The notes: generated by a model not told the origin, from the letters alone. Positions 40,632-49,979 are shown, numbered from the stretch's first letter. The stretch is DNA of 51,900 bases from an uncultured Clostridium sp. (GCA_900544905.1 UQXF01000008.1:1-51900), one strand, 5' to 3'. Program-made: numbers and translations.

Positions 40632-42938
40632 ATGAACGTAAAGATTGAGCAATGGATGAACTGGATTCTCTATGACGAGTTGATGGAGGGTAAAATCAAT
40701 GCACCGAAGCATCTGCTGGGTAATCATGATTATGGAGAAGGTCAGATGATTACCGCTTATAAGCCGCATTCTGTCAGCTGTAAGGTGATTGCACCTACAG
40801 GCAAGACAGAGTATGACATGGAAAAGGTGGATGACAGAGGATTTTATGCACTTTATCTTCCGAAGAAGAAATTTACAGGCAGTAAGTACCGGTTAGTGAC
40901 AAATTATCAGGATGGTTCTACGGTGGTATCTGCTGACCCATACAGCTTTGAATGCCAGCTGGGAAGCATGGATGTCTACCTGTTCTCAGAGGGAAACCAC
41001 TGGGATATTTATAAAAAGCTTGGTGCCCATCCAATGAAGATAGACGGTGTATCCGGAACCTATTTTGCAGTCTGGGCGCCTCATGCCAGAAGGGTATCCG
41101 TTGTGGGTGATTTTAATATGTGGGATGGTGCGCTTCATCCAATGCATTTGATGGGGACATCGGGAATTTATGAGCTGTTTATTCCGGACGTGGGAGAGGA
41201 CGCAGTTTATAAGTTCAATATCCTGACCCGCTACGGAGAAGAGATTTATAAGGCAGACCCATTTGGAAACTGCTGCCAGTTCCGTCCGGATAATGCCAAT
41301 GTGGTGAAGGATATCACGAAGTACCGCTGGAAGGATGCGGCGTGGATGGAGAACCGGAAGAAGATTACAAGAACGGATGCCATGAGAAAGCCTATGACAA
41401 TTTATGAGATGCATTTAGGTTCATGGAAGAAGCGGGTTGAGGATGACGATAACGGTTTCTTTTCTTATAGAGAGCTGGCGCCGATGGTGGCAGACTATGT
41501 AAAAGAGATGGGATATACCCATATTGAGTTAATGGGTATTGCAGAGTATCCCTTTGACGGTTCCTGGGGATATCAGGTGACAAATTACTATGCACCGACC
41601 AGGCGGTACGGAGACCCGGAGGATTTCATGTATTTTGTGGATTACATGCATAAGAATGGTATCAGTGTGATTCTTGACTGGGTTCCGGCACATTTCCCGA
41701 GGGATGCCCATGGTCTTGGAAAATTCGATGGCATGCCGCTTTTTGAACATCCGGATTCCAGAAGAGGAGAGCATCCGGACTGGGGTACTTATATATTTGA
41801 TTTTGGAAGAAATGAGGTTTCCAATTTCCTGATTGCAAATGCGCTGTTCTGGGCAAGGGAGTATCATATTGATGCCCTCCGGGTGGATGCAGTGGCTTCC
41901 ATGTTATATCTGGATTATGGCAAGCAGGATGGAAACTGGCTGCCGAATGAGGACGGCGGCAATGAGAACTATGATGCCATTAAGCTGTTGATGAAGCTGA
42001 ATAAGACTGTAGAAGAACAGGTGCCGGGAGTATTTGTCATTGCAGAGGAGTCTACCTCCTGGGCGGGTGTGACCGCGCCGGTGGCAATGAATGGACTTGG
42101 CTTTATGTTTAAGTGGAATATGGGCTGGATGAATGATTTTCTGGAGTATATGAAGCTGGACCCGTATTTCAGACAGTTTAACCACAACCGTCTGACCTTT
42201 AGCCTGATGTATGCGTATTCCGAGAATTTCATCCTGGTTATTTCCCATGATGAGGTTGTGCATTTGAAATGCTCCATGATTAACAAAATGCCGGGACTTC
42301 ATGACGACAAGTTTGCAAACCTGCGGACGGCTTACGGATTTATGTATGGACATCCTGGCAAGAAGCTGCTGTTTATGGGTCAGGAGTTTGCCCAGCTTCG
42401 GGAGTGGAGCGAGGCGAGAAGTCTTGACTGGTTCCTGATGGAGGGCGAGGATGCGGCAAGCCACAAGGGCATCCAGAATTATGTCAAGGCATTGAATACA
42501 TTATACCATGATTATGATGCTATGTACTATAATGACCAGGACCAGATGGGCTTTGAGTGGATTAGCTGTGACGACCCACAGAGCAGTATCATTTCCTTTA
42601 TCCGCCGGGGTTCCACAGCCAAGGACCAGTTATTGTTTGTATGTAACTTTACTCCGGTTGACCGGGATGGCTTTATTGTAGGGGTTCCTTGTCCGGGGAA
42701 TTACACGGAAATTCTTAACTCCGACGCCGAAGAGTTTGGCGGTAACGGAAGAATGAATGAAAAGCCGATTAAGGCAGTGGCAGAGCCATGGAATAACAGG
42801 GATTATTCCATCAGCATGCATCTGCCGCCGCTTTCCGTAACGGTATTTAAGTATGATTATAAAGAGCCGGTCAGTCAGAAGGCAAAAACTGCAAGAAAAA
42901 CACCAGTGAAGAAGAGCACAGCAAAGAAAAGTAAATAG
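40632..42938 (+). CDS. glgB: 1,4-alpha-glucan branching enzyme with basic C-terminal tail (768 aa)
   Basis: Creates alpha-1,6 branches in glycogen. Two N-terminal beta-sandwich parts (~1-115 and CBM48 at ~125-225, with YFAVWAPHARRVSVVGDFNMW) are followed by a GH13 barrel: HLGSW, GYTHIELMGIAEYPFDGSWGYQ, nucleophile Asp419 (DALRVDAVAS), acid/base Glu472 (VIAEEST) and ISHDEVVH. The C-terminal beta domain ends with LPPLSVTVFKY; the last ~25 residues are an added Lys/Ala/Thr tail (AKTARKTPVKKSTAKKSK) resembling histone H1 tails, not usual for GlgB. GGGAGG precedes the ATG. No other glycogen gene is adjacent. Confidence 0.96.
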   Translation: MNVKIEQWMNWILYDELMEGKINAPKHLLGNHDYGEGQMITAYKPHSVSCKVIAPTGKTEYDMEKVDDRGFYALYLPKKKFTGSKYRLVTNYQDGSTVVSADPYSFECQLGSMDVYLFSEGNHWDIYKKLGAHPMKIDGVSGTYFAVWAPHARRVSVVGDFNMWDGALHPMHLMGTSGIYELFIPDVGEDAVYKFNILTRYGEEIYKADPFGNCCQFRPDNANVVKDITKYRWKDAAWMENRKKITRTDAMRKPMTIYEMHLGSWKKRVEDDDNGFFSYRELAPMVADYVKEMGYTHIELMGIAEYPFDGSWGYQVTNYYAPTRRYGDPEDFMYFVDYMHKNGISVILDWVPAHFPRDAHGLGKFDGMPLFEHPDSRRGEHPDWGTYIFDFGRNEVSNFLIANALFWAREYHIDALRVDAVASMLYLDYGKQDGNWLPNEDGGNENYDAIKLLMKLNKTVEEQVPGVFVIAEESTSWAGVTAPVAMNGLGFMFKWNMGWMNDFLEYMKLDPYFRQFNHNRLTFSLMYAYSENFILVISHDEVVHLKCSMINKMPGLHDDKFANLRTAYGFMYGHPGKKLLFMGQEFAQLREWSEARSLDWFLMEGEDAASHKGIQNYVKALNTLYHDYDAMYYNDQDQMGFEWISCDDPQSSIISFIRRGSTAKDQLLFVCNFTPVDRDGFIVGVPCPGNYTEILNSDAEEFGGNGRMNEKPIKAVAEPWNNRDYSISMHLPPLSVTVFKYDYKEPVSQKAKTARKTPVKKSTAKKSK

Positions 42939-42962
42939 CAGAGGCTGGTAACAGGTAAGGGA

Positions 42963-43010
42963 CAACCTGTAGATTATGATGGATTTCATAGTCTGCAGGT
43001 TTGTTTTTTG
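42963..43010 (+). terminator. rho-independent terminator of glgB
   Basis: AACCTGTAGA...TCTGCAGGTT with an inner TTATGA/TTCATAG stem, followed by T6. Confidence 0.8.
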
Positions 43011-43011
43011 C

Positions 43012-43023
43012 TGCCATGCATAT
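43012..43023 (+). repeat. post-terminator motif, copy 3
   Basis: TGCCATGCATAT directly after the glgB terminator T tract; one base differs from the other two copies. Confidence 0.55.
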
Positions 43024-43026
43024 GAG

Positions 43027-43049
43027 AAAATGGTCCAGTGGACCATTTT
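43027..43049. promoter_or_regulatory. 23-bp palindrome upstream of typA
   Basis: Arms AAAATGGTCCA and TGGACCATTTT around a single G: eleven perfectly paired positions. It lies 23 bases before the typA -35 box. It resembles a TetR-type operator; its core TGGTCC/GGACCA is similar to, but not the same as, the TetR operators at 23683 and 23726. Confidence 0.7.
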
Positions 43050-43072
43050 TGAGTAATTTTCTGAAACTTTTC

Positions 43073-43101
43073 TTGCAACCCCATTTTCTTAGTGCTATAC
43101 T
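43073..43101 (+). promoter_or_regulatory. promoter of typA
   Basis: TTGCAA (43073-43078), 17-base spacer, TATACT (43096-43101). Confidence 0.75.
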
Positions 43102-43152
43102 TAGGCAGTATGTGTAAATGTAACTATGGATGAAAAGAAGGAAGTAAAAGAT

Positions 43153-44982
43153 ATGAAGATGACAAGAGATGATATTCGTAACATAGCCATTATCGCCCAT
43201 GTAGACCACGGTAAAACCACACTGGTGGATGAGCTGTTAAAGCAGAGCGGCGTTTTTCGGGAGAACCAGGAAGTGGCAGAGCGTGTCATGGATTCCAATG
43301 ATATTGAGAGAGAGCGTGGTATCACGATTCTGTCTAAGAATACAGCGGTAAACTATAAGGGAACAAAGATTAATATTATCGACACGCCGGGACATGCGGA
43401 CTTTGGCGGCGAGGTAGAGCGTGTTCTCAAGATGGTAAACGGAGTCATTCTGGTGGTGGATGCCTTTGAGGGAGCTATGCCCCAGACCAAGTTTGTACTG
43501 AAAAAGGCATTGGAGTTAAACCTGCATGTGATTGTCTGTGTCAATAAGATTGACCGTCCGGAGGCGAGAGTCGAAGAGGTAGAGGAAGAGGTATTGGAGC
43601 TTTTGCTTGACCTTGAAGCCAGCGATGAACAGCTTGACTGTCCGTTTGTATATGCATCTGCGAAGGATGGTGTGGCAAAGAAGAGTATGGAGGATGAGGC
43701 AGTGGACATGTCGCCGCTGTTTGAAACCATAATTGATTATATCCCTGCACCGGAGGGCGACCCGGAGGCAGATACCCAGATACTGATTTCTACCATTGAT
43801 TACAATGAGTATGTGGGACGTATCGGTGTGGGCAAGGTTGACAACGGAACCCTTAAATTAAACCAGGAGGTTCTTTTAGTCAATGCCCATGATGAGAGCA
43901 AGTGTAAAAAGGTTAAGATTGGAAAGCTGTATGAGTTTGAAGGTCTTGACAAGGTGGAGGTAAAGGAAGCGGGGATTGGCTCCATTGTGGCAATTTCCGG
44001 TATTGCGGATATCCATATCGGGGATACCCTGTGCTCTGTGGACAATCCACAGCCGATTCCGTTCCAGAAGATTTCCGAGCCGACCATCTCCATGAATTTT
44101 ATGGTAAATGATTCCCCACTGGCGGGAAAGGAAGGCAAATTTGTCACCTCCAGACATTTGAGAGACCGGCTGTTTCGGGAGTTAAATACGGATGTATCCC
44201 TGCGGGTGGAGGAGACGGAAGGCACCGACACCTACAAGGTATCCGGGCGGGGAGAACTTCATTTATCCGTGCTGATTGAGAATATGCGCCGGGAGGGCTA
44301 TGAATTTGCCGTGAGCAAGGCAGAGGTTATCTATAAAACCGATGAAAAGGGCAAAAAGTTAGAGCCTATGGAAATTGCCTATATTGATGTACCGGAGGAA
44401 TTTTCCGGAACGGTTATCAGTATGTTAAATGAGCGCAAGGGTGAGCTGCAGGCTATGTCTCCTGCCCATGACGGCACGGTACGGCTGGAGTTCCGTATTC
44501 CGGCACGGGGGCTGATTGGTTTCCGGGGCGACTTTATGACCTCCACAAAGGGAACCGGAATTATTAACACGATTTTTGATGATTACGGTCCCTACAAGGG
44601 TGATATGATGTACAGAAGCCAGGGTTCCCTGATTGCATTTGAGACCGGAACCTCCATTACCTATGGTCTTTTCAATGCCCAGGACAGGGGAACTTTATTT
44701 ATCGGTCCCGGTGAGCAGGTTTATGCCGGAATGGTTATCGGACAGACCGGTAAGGCAGAGGACATCGAGATTAACGTATGTAAGGCAAAGCATCTGACCA
44801 ACACCCGTTCATCGGGAGCAGATGAGGCATTAAAGCTGACACCGCCAAAAATTCTGAGTCTGGAGCAGGCACTGGAATTCATTGATACGGATGAGCTTTT
44901 GGAGATTACACCGGAGCATATCCGCATCCGCAAAAAGATTTTGGACCCTACCCTTAGAAAGCGTTCCAAAATCAACAAATAA
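43153..44982 (+). CDS. typA: translational GTPase TypA/BipA (609 aa)
   Basis: Ribosome-binding GTPase of the elongation-factor-G superfamily, needed for 50S assembly and stress or cold growth. G1 is AHVDHGKTTL, followed by RERGITI (G2), DTPGHADFG (G3), NKIDR (G4) and a SAK-like YASAKDG (G5). The EF-G-like domains and the BipA-specific C-terminal domain (RGTLFIGPGEQVYAGMVIGQ, NVCKAKHLTNTRSSG) are complete. The ATG at 43153 is chosen because AAGGAAG lies eight bases before it; an ATG nine codons earlier has no ribosome binding site. Length equals the family norm. Confidence 0.97.
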   Translation: MKMTRDDIRNIAIIAHVDHGKTTLVDELLKQSGVFRENQEVAERVMDSNDIERERGITILSKNTAVNYKGTKINIIDTPGHADFGGEVERVLKMVNGVILVVDAFEGAMPQTKFVLKKALELNLHVIVCVNKIDRPEARVEEVEEEVLELLLDLEASDEQLDCPFVYASAKDGVAKKSMEDEAVDMSPLFETIIDYIPAPEGDPEADTQILISTIDYNEYVGRIGVGKVDNGTLKLNQEVLLVNAHDESKCKKVKIGKLYEFEGLDKVEVKEAGIGSIVAISGIADIHIGDTLCSVDNPQPIPFQKISEPTISMNFMVNDSPLAGKEGKFVTSRHLRDRLFRELNTDVSLRVEETEGTDTYKVSGRGELHLSVLIENMRREGYEFAVSKAEVIYKTDEKGKKLEPMEIAYIDVPEEFSGTVISMLNERKGELQAMSPAHDGTVRLEFRIPARGLIGFRGDFMTSTKGTGIINTIFDDYGPYKGDMMYRSQGSLIAFETGTSITYGLFNAQDRGTLFIGPGEQVYAGMVIGQTGKAEDIEINVCKAKHLTNTRSSGADEALKLTPPKILSLEQALEFIDTDELLEITPEHIRIRKKILDPTLRKRSKINK

Positions 44983-44991
44983 ACAGAAGCA

Positions 44992-45039
44992 GTTACCGTT
45001 CAGACATCCCTGGTGCTGATGGCAGGTCTGAGCGGTAAC
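44992..45039 (+). other. long hairpin after typA
   Basis: GTTACCGTTCAGAC pairs with GTCTGAGCGGTAAC (13 of 14, with one mismatch/wobble) around a 20-base loop. It has no T tract of its own and precedes the terminator hairpin. Confidence 0.7.
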
Positions 45040-45048
45040 CGTAAGAAA

Positions 45049-45088
45049 GCGTCAATCACAGTTTCTGTGGCTGACGTCTTTTTTTTTT
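45049..45088 (+). terminator. rho-independent terminator of typA
   Basis: GCGTCA..CACAG / CTGTG..TGACGT followed by CT10. Confidence 0.88.
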
Positions 45089-45144
45089 CGCGGATAGATG
45101 GTATACTAAAGCAGACTGTGAATTTAGATTACTGCGAAGAGCGG

Positions 45145-45168
45145 CGGTTATCCTGACATAACCGTTTT
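45145..45168 (+). other. leader hairpin before the acyltransferase gene
   Basis: CGGTTAT-CCTGAC-ATAACCG followed by TTTT, 24 bases before the start codon; a weak attenuator or a stabilising hairpin. A -10-like TATACT lies upstream at about 45102-45107. Confidence 0.5.
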
Positions 45169-45191
45169 ATAATAATAAAGGATAGAATAGT

Positions 45192-46505
45192 ATGAAAAAG
45201 AGCGAAGACAAGAAGGATGATAAAAAGAGCCTCAGGAAAGAACAGCTGGCGTGGGATAAACTGGACAATACGGCGAATCTGTTTCCGGTAATAGCCACAG
45301 AGGACATGACCAATGTATACCGGATATCCGTTACCCTGACGGAGGAGATTGACCGGGTGCTGTTACAGGAGGCACTGAACCGGATTCTGCCACAGTTTTC
45401 CGTGTTCCGCATGCGGCTCAGGATGGGCGTGTTCTGGTATTATTTTGAGGAAAATACAAGACCGGCTCCCATTGTAAGGGAGGAATACTCCCACCCGGGA
45501 GCTTACATTGATAAGAGCAGGAATAACCACTATATGTTCCGGGTCACCTATTATAAATGCCGTATTAATCTGGAGGTATTTCATGCACTGACAGACGGGG
45601 CAGGGGGAATTACCTTTTTGAAGGAGCTGGTGTACCAGTATCTCCGTCTCCGGTATCCGGATATTTTGAAGGTGGATAAGGACAAGATATCCTCCGGCAT
45701 TTTTCTGGATAAGGAAGACAGTTATGTGAAAAACTTTAAGAAGGGACATGCCAGGGTTTACAAATCCGAAAAGGCGCTGACATTAAACGGGGAGCGGCTT
45801 CCCAAGGGGGAAATGGGCGTGGTGCACGGTTATATGCCCATTGACCAGCTAAAGACAGCCGGGAAGCAGTATGGCGTCACCATTAACCAGTATCTGGTGG
45901 GAGCGTTTGTTTATGCGGTGTATAAGGAATATCTGAAGGAATCCCCTTCTAAGGTGCCTATCCGCTGTTGTGTTCCGGTGAATTTGAGACCGTATTATGA
46001 TTCTCATACCATGAAGAATTTTTTTGCCATGGTATTTGCCACCTTTAAGCCGGAAAAGGAAAGCTATACTTTTTCGGAGGTGCTTCAGATTGTGGCAGAG
46101 GATTTAAAAGAGCAGATTACGCCGGAGAACCTTAACAACATTATGTCCTATAATGTATCCAATGAAAAAAACTGGATACTGCGGGCGGTTCCCCTGGTGA
46201 TAAAGAATTTTGTGATGAAGCAGGTATATGGGGCTTCGGCAAGGGCAACCTCGGCTACGGTCACCAATATCGGTAATATTGAACTGAAGGAGCCCTACAG
46301 CCAGTATGTGGAGCATTTTTATACCACCCTTTCCATGTCCAAGGGGCAGAATATGAAGGGCGGAATCTGCTCCTATAATGGAATGCTGACATTTACCTTT
46401 AGTTCCGTACTGATGGATTTATCCATACAGAAGCGGTTTTTTCAGACCATTGCAAAGGACGGGGTATCCATTGCAATAGAAAGTAATGGTGCGTACTATG
46501 AATAA
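45192..46505 (+). CDS. condensation-domain acyltransferase (alcohol acetyltransferase-like, 437 aa)
   Basis: Member of the CoA-dependent acyltransferase superfamily that includes condensation domains, PapA and yeast-type alcohol acetyltransferase. The catalytic H-x-x-x-D-G motif is H131-A-L-T-D-G136, followed by GGITFLKELVYQYL. A second-half landmark, 'VPIRCCVPVNLRPYYDS', corresponds to the PVNxR segment of these enzymes, and SATVTNIGNIEL to the 'xSNxG' strand. The N-terminus is a short Lys/Asp-rich tail. The first gene of a five-gene run with a zinc-ribbon membrane protein (8-bp overlap), an alpha/beta hydrolase and an ABC exporter pair. Substrates unknown. Confidence 0.87.
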   Translation: MKKSEDKKDDKKSLRKEQLAWDKLDNTANLFPVIATEDMTNVYRISVTLTEEIDRVLLQEALNRILPQFSVFRMRLRMGVFWYYFEENTRPAPIVREEYSHPGAYIDKSRNNHYMFRVTYYKCRINLEVFHALTDGAGGITFLKELVYQYLRLRYPDILKVDKDKISSGIFLDKEDSYVKNFKKGHARVYKSEKALTLNGERLPKGEMGVVHGYMPIDQLKTAGKQYGVTINQYLVGAFVYAVYKEYLKESPSKVPIRCCVPVNLRPYYDSHTMKNFFAMVFATFKPEKESYTFSEVLQIVAEDLKEQITPENLNNIMSYNVSNEKNWILRAVPLVIKNFVMKQVYGASARATSATVTNIGNIELKEPYSQYVEHFYTTLSMSKGQNMKGGICSYNGMLTFTFSSVLMDLSIQKRFFQTIAKDGVSIAIESNGAYYE

Positions 46506-47193
46506 ATGCAGACATTGTAATCTTGTAATCTATGATGATACACAGGTGTGCCCGTTGTGTCACAGCGTTTTGGATGAGCTGACAGAAAATGAGGCAGAGG
46601 AAATAAAAAATGTGTGGGGAGCAGGGGCGCCTTATCCGGATGTGAGGAAACGTACAAAGCGCCTCCACTTTGTGATGCGGCTGATTCTGTTTTTGTTTAT
46701 TCTGGCAGAGATAGGGCTCATTGTCATTAACTATTTTGCAACCCCGGGGTTTTGGTGGTCCGGAATCAGCGGTGTGGCAATGATATATACCTATCTGTCC
46801 ATGGTGTACTGGATTAACCATGATGCAGGATATGCGGCAAAAATCGGTTCCCAGCTGATTCTTACCATGCTTTTACTTCTGGCAATTGACTATTTTACCG
46901 GGATGACCGGCTGGTCCTTGAAATGGGCGATTCCCGGAGTAATTTTATTTGGAGATGCCATTGTATTTTTCCTGATGATGTTAAACAGACAGCACTGGTA
47001 CAGCTATACGCTGTTACTGCTGCTGATTGCACTGTGCAGTGTGGCTATTATCAGCCTGTATATTTCGGGGAAAATTGAAAATCTGGTTCTGCCGGTAACC
47101 TGTGCCGGGGTGACAGGTGTATATCTGCTTGGAACCATTATATTTGGAGACAGAGAGCTCGCCCGGGAATTAAAGAGAAGATTTCATGTGTGA
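46498..47193 (+). CDS. zinc-ribbon multi-pass membrane protein (DUF6320-like, 231 aa)
   Basis: N-terminal zinc ribbon C4-x2-C7-x10-C18-x2-C21 (MNKCRHCNLVIY...CPLCHSVL), then a linker and about six hydrophobic helices (~60-210) with short loops and a basic C-terminus (ARELKRRFHV). It matches what I know as DUF6320, a family found next to alcohol-acetyltransferase-like genes in clostridia (recall). Start at 46498 overlaps the acyltransferase stop by eight bases, with only a weak GGTG upstream, so translation is probably coupled. Function unknown; the arrangement suggests that it works with the acyltransferase at the membrane. Confidence 0.82.
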   Translation: MNKCRHCNLVIYDDTQVCPLCHSVLDELTENEAEEIKNVWGAGAPYPDVRKRTKRLHFVMRLILFLFILAEIGLIVINYFATPGFWWSGISGVAMIYTYLSMVYWINHDAGYAAKIGSQLILTMLLLLAIDYFTGMTGWSLKWAIPGVILFGDAIVFFLMMLNRQHWYSYTLLLLLIALCSVAIISLYISGKIENLVLPVTCAGVTGVYLLGTIIFGDRELARELKRRFHV

Positions 47194-47211
47194 AAGTGAA
47201 GGTAGGATGCA

Positions 47212-48132
47212 ATGGAGCAGCAGATAAGTATCAGAGGAAGAACTGCCAGACACATGGTGCGGCTGGCAAACCATTTTCCGGTGATTGGGGCGAAGGCACA
47301 GAGCGGCGAGCTTCGCAGAAAATTAAATGAGCGTGAAAAGAAATGGGAGTGCCCGGAGCATTTGAAGTGTACTGTAATCCGGCAGGAGCATTGCAGCATG
47401 GAGCTGCTTGCCAGCAGACAGGGAAGGCAGCCCGGCGTGATTCTCCAGCTTCATGGAGGCGGTTATTATGGCAGGCTTCATAATACCTATCGTGATATGG
47501 CGGCGCTTTACAATGAAGTGAGCCGGGGGCTGGATGTGTTAAGCGTGGATTACCGGGTGGCACCGGAATATCCGTTTCCGGCAGCCCTGGAGGATGCCGT
47601 GGCGGCTTACCGGTGGATTCTGGAAAATGGGTATGATACAGGAAAAGTATTTGTGGTGGGAGATTCTGCCGGAGGAGGACTGGCACTGGCGTTATGCCTG
47701 TATTTAAGGGACCGGGGTATGCCGATGCCAAGGGGCATTATCACAATGTCTGCATGGACGGATTTGACAAAAAGCGGTGATTCCTATCAGGAGAATTTCG
47801 ACATTGACCCGATATTTGGCGGTTCCACGGATACCCTTGTATATAAGGAGGGGTATTTTGGGGAGCTGGACCCGGAATATCCGTATATCTCGCCGGTTAA
47901 CGGCAGCTATCATGGCTTTCCGCCCATGCTGATGCAGGTGGGGGAATATGAAATGCTGTTAAGCGATACCGTTGAGGTGGCAAGGAAGGCAAGGGAAGCC
48001 GGGGTAACCGTAAAAGAGCATATTTATAACGGAATGTTTCATGTATTTCAGATGGGGCTGCTCCTATACCCGGAAGCCCGGGAGGCATGGGTGGAAGCAG
48101 GCCGTTTTATTCGTAAATTGTTAAAGGAGTAA
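47212..48132 (+). CDS. alpha/beta hydrolase, HSL/acetyl-esterase family (306 aa)
   Basis: Hormone-sensitive-lipase-type esterase. Oxyanion motif H81-G-G-G, nucleophile Ser152 in G150-D-S-A-G-G, acid Asp in 'QVGEYEMLLSDTVE', where this family has 'G-x-x-D' (the residue in front is Glu), and His in NGMFHVFQ. Typical SVDYRVAPEYPFPAALEDA. No signal peptide, so cytoplasmic. Placed 18 bases after the zinc-ribbon gene and 5 bases before the first ABC gene. It may remove or edit acyl groups on the product of the acyltransferase (inference). Confidence 0.9.
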   Translation: MEQQISIRGRTARHMVRLANHFPVIGAKAQSGELRRKLNEREKKWECPEHLKCTVIRQEHCSMELLASRQGRQPGVILQLHGGGYYGRLHNTYRDMAALYNEVSRGLDVLSVDYRVAPEYPFPAALEDAVAAYRWILENGYDTGKVFVVGDSAGGGLALALCLYLRDRGMPMPRGIITMSAWTDLTKSGDSYQENFDIDPIFGGSTDTLVYKEGYFGELDPEYPYISPVNGSYHGFPPMLMQVGEYEMLLSDTVEVARKAREAGVTVKEHIYNGMFHVFQMGLLLYPEAREAWVEAGRFIRKLLKE

Positions 48133-48137
48133 AACTT

Positions 48138-49979
48138 ATGTTTAAGATAACAGATTACCTAAAAGAATATAAGAAAGAAAGTATTATCGCTCCGCTTTTT
48201 AAAATGCTGGAGGCAAGCTTTGAATTGTTTGTTCCACTGGTGATGGCAGCCATTGTGGATACCGGAATCAAGAACCAGGACAATGGATATATTCTCCGGA
48301 TGGGTGTCCTGCTGCTTTTGCTTGCCGTTGTGGGTCTGGTGTGTTCCATTACAGCCCAGTATTTTGCCGCCAAGGCATCCGTTGGATTCGGAAAGAGTGT
48401 CAGAAGGGATTTATTTGCCCATATCAATTCCCTGTCCTATACAGAGCTTGACCAGGCGGGAACCTCCACCCTGATTACCCGTATGACGAATGATATCAAC
48501 CAGCTGCAGTCCGGCGTCAATATGTTTTTACGGCTGTTTCTTCGTTCCCCGTTCATTGTGGTGGGGGCAATGGTTATGGCGTTTACCGTAGATGTGAAGG
48601 CGGCGCTTGTTTTTGTGGTGGCAATTCCGCTGTTATCCCTGGTGGTATTCGGAATTATGCTGTATTCCATTCCACTGTACCAGAAGGTGCAGAAAGCGCT
48701 GGACCATGTGCTTTTGATGACAAGGGAAAATTTAGCCGGAGCAAGGGTTATCCGGGCATTTGGACGCCAGGAGGATGAAAAAAAGGATTACCGGGAGGGA
48801 AGTGAAGTCCTGCTTCACATGCAGACCTTTGTGGGAAAGATATCTGCGGTGATGAATCCGGTTACCTATATTATCGTAAATGCGGCGATTATTGCCATTA
48901 TCTGGATTGGCGGGCTGCAGGTAAATGTGGGAAGGCTTTCCCAGGGTGAGGTTATTGCTCTGGTAAATTATATGTCCCAGATTCTGGTGGAGCTGGTTAA
49001 GCTGGCAAATCTGATTATCCTGCTCACCAAGGCAGCGGCATGCTCAAAGCGTGTCGGAGAGGTGTTTGCCATGGAGCCTTCCGTTACAGAGCACCCGACA
49101 GGGGTAGACCTGGTAAAATCGGAGGATAAGGTTGTATTTCATAATGTTACCTTTACTTATAAAGGCGCAAAGGAGCCTGCCCTTAAGGATATATCCTTTA
49201 CGGCAAAAGCCGGGCAGACCATTGGGATTATCGGCGGTACCGGAAGCGGTAAGTCCACACTGGTGAATCTGATACCAAGATTTTATGATGCCTCCTCCGG
49301 TGAAGTGCTGGTAGACCAGGTTAATGTGAAGGGCTATTCCTTCCACCAGCTGCGGGACAGAATCGGTATTGTGCCGCAAAAGGCGGTACTGTTTAACGGA
49401 ACCATTGCGGATAACCTGCGATGGGGCAAGGAGGACGCTACGAAGGAGGAAATGGAACGGGCAGTGGAAATTGCCCAGGCAGCGGATGTAATCGCCAGTA
49501 AGAAGGATGGTCTGGAGGAAATGATTTTACAGGGAGGAAAGAATCTTTCAGGAGGTCAGAGACAGCGTCTGACCATTGCAAGGGCGCTGGTAAAGGAACC
49601 GGAGATACTGATACTGGATGATTCCGCATCAGCCCTGGATTTTGCCACGGATGCAAACCTGCGGAAAGCCATCCGGGAAAAGACAAAGGGCATGACAGTA
49701 TTTATCGTGTCCCAGCGTGCGTCCACAATTAAGCAGGCGGACCAGATTATTGTGCTGGAAGACGGCGGTATGGCGGGCATTGGTACCCATGAAGAGCTGA
49801 TGGAAAAATGTGAGGTCTACAGGGAAATTGTGAGGTCGCAGGATGACAGGCAGTCAGAGGGAAACCAATCCGGAACGGTGAAAGGTTTGCCGGAAGAGAA
49901 AAAAGGGATACAGGAAAATGAGAATGTGAAAACAGAGAAGAAGAACGGCAGGAAAGGGGGCAGAAAAAATGGCAGATAA
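48138..49979 (+). CDS. ABC exporter subunit A, second pair (613 aa)
   Basis: Heterodimeric ABC exporter subunit. TM1-TM2 loop is short (VDTGIKNQDNGYILRM), unlike the long insertion in the paralogue at 31985. Walker A GGTGSGKST, signature LSGGQ; Walker B LILDDSASALD has Asp in place of Glu and the H-loop is VSQRAST, so this is again the non-catalytic Walker B. The last ~45 residues are a charged tail (EEKKGIQENENVKTEKKNGR). AAAGGAG precedes the ATG and overlaps the upstream stop. Forms one unit with the next gene, which it overlaps by 11 bases. Confidence 0.92.
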   Translation: MFKITDYLKEYKKESIIAPLFKMLEASFELFVPLVMAAIVDTGIKNQDNGYILRMGVLLLLLAVVGLVCSITAQYFAAKASVGFGKSVRRDLFAHINSLSYTELDQAGTSTLITRMTNDINQLQSGVNMFLRLFLRSPFIVVGAMVMAFTVDVKAALVFVVAIPLLSLVVFGIMLYSIPLYQKVQKALDHVLLMTRENLAGARVIRAFGRQEDEKKDYREGSEVLLHMQTFVGKISAVMNPVTYIIVNAAIIAIIWIGGLQVNVGRLSQGEVIALVNYMSQILVELVKLANLIILLTKAAACSKRVGEVFAMEPSVTEHPTGVDLVKSEDKVVFHNVTFTYKGAKEPALKDISFTAKAGQTIGIIGGTGSGKSTLVNLIPRFYDASSGEVLVDQVNVKGYSFHQLRDRIGIVPQKAVLFNGTIADNLRWGKEDATKEEMERAVEIAQAADVIASKKDGLEEMILQGGKNLSGGQRQRLTIARALVKEPEILILDDSASALDFATDANLRKAIREKTKGMTVFIVSQRASTIKQADQIIVLEDGGMAGIGTHEELMEKCEVYREIVRSQDDRQSEGNQSGTVKGLPEEKKGIQENENVKTEKKNGRKGGRKNGR

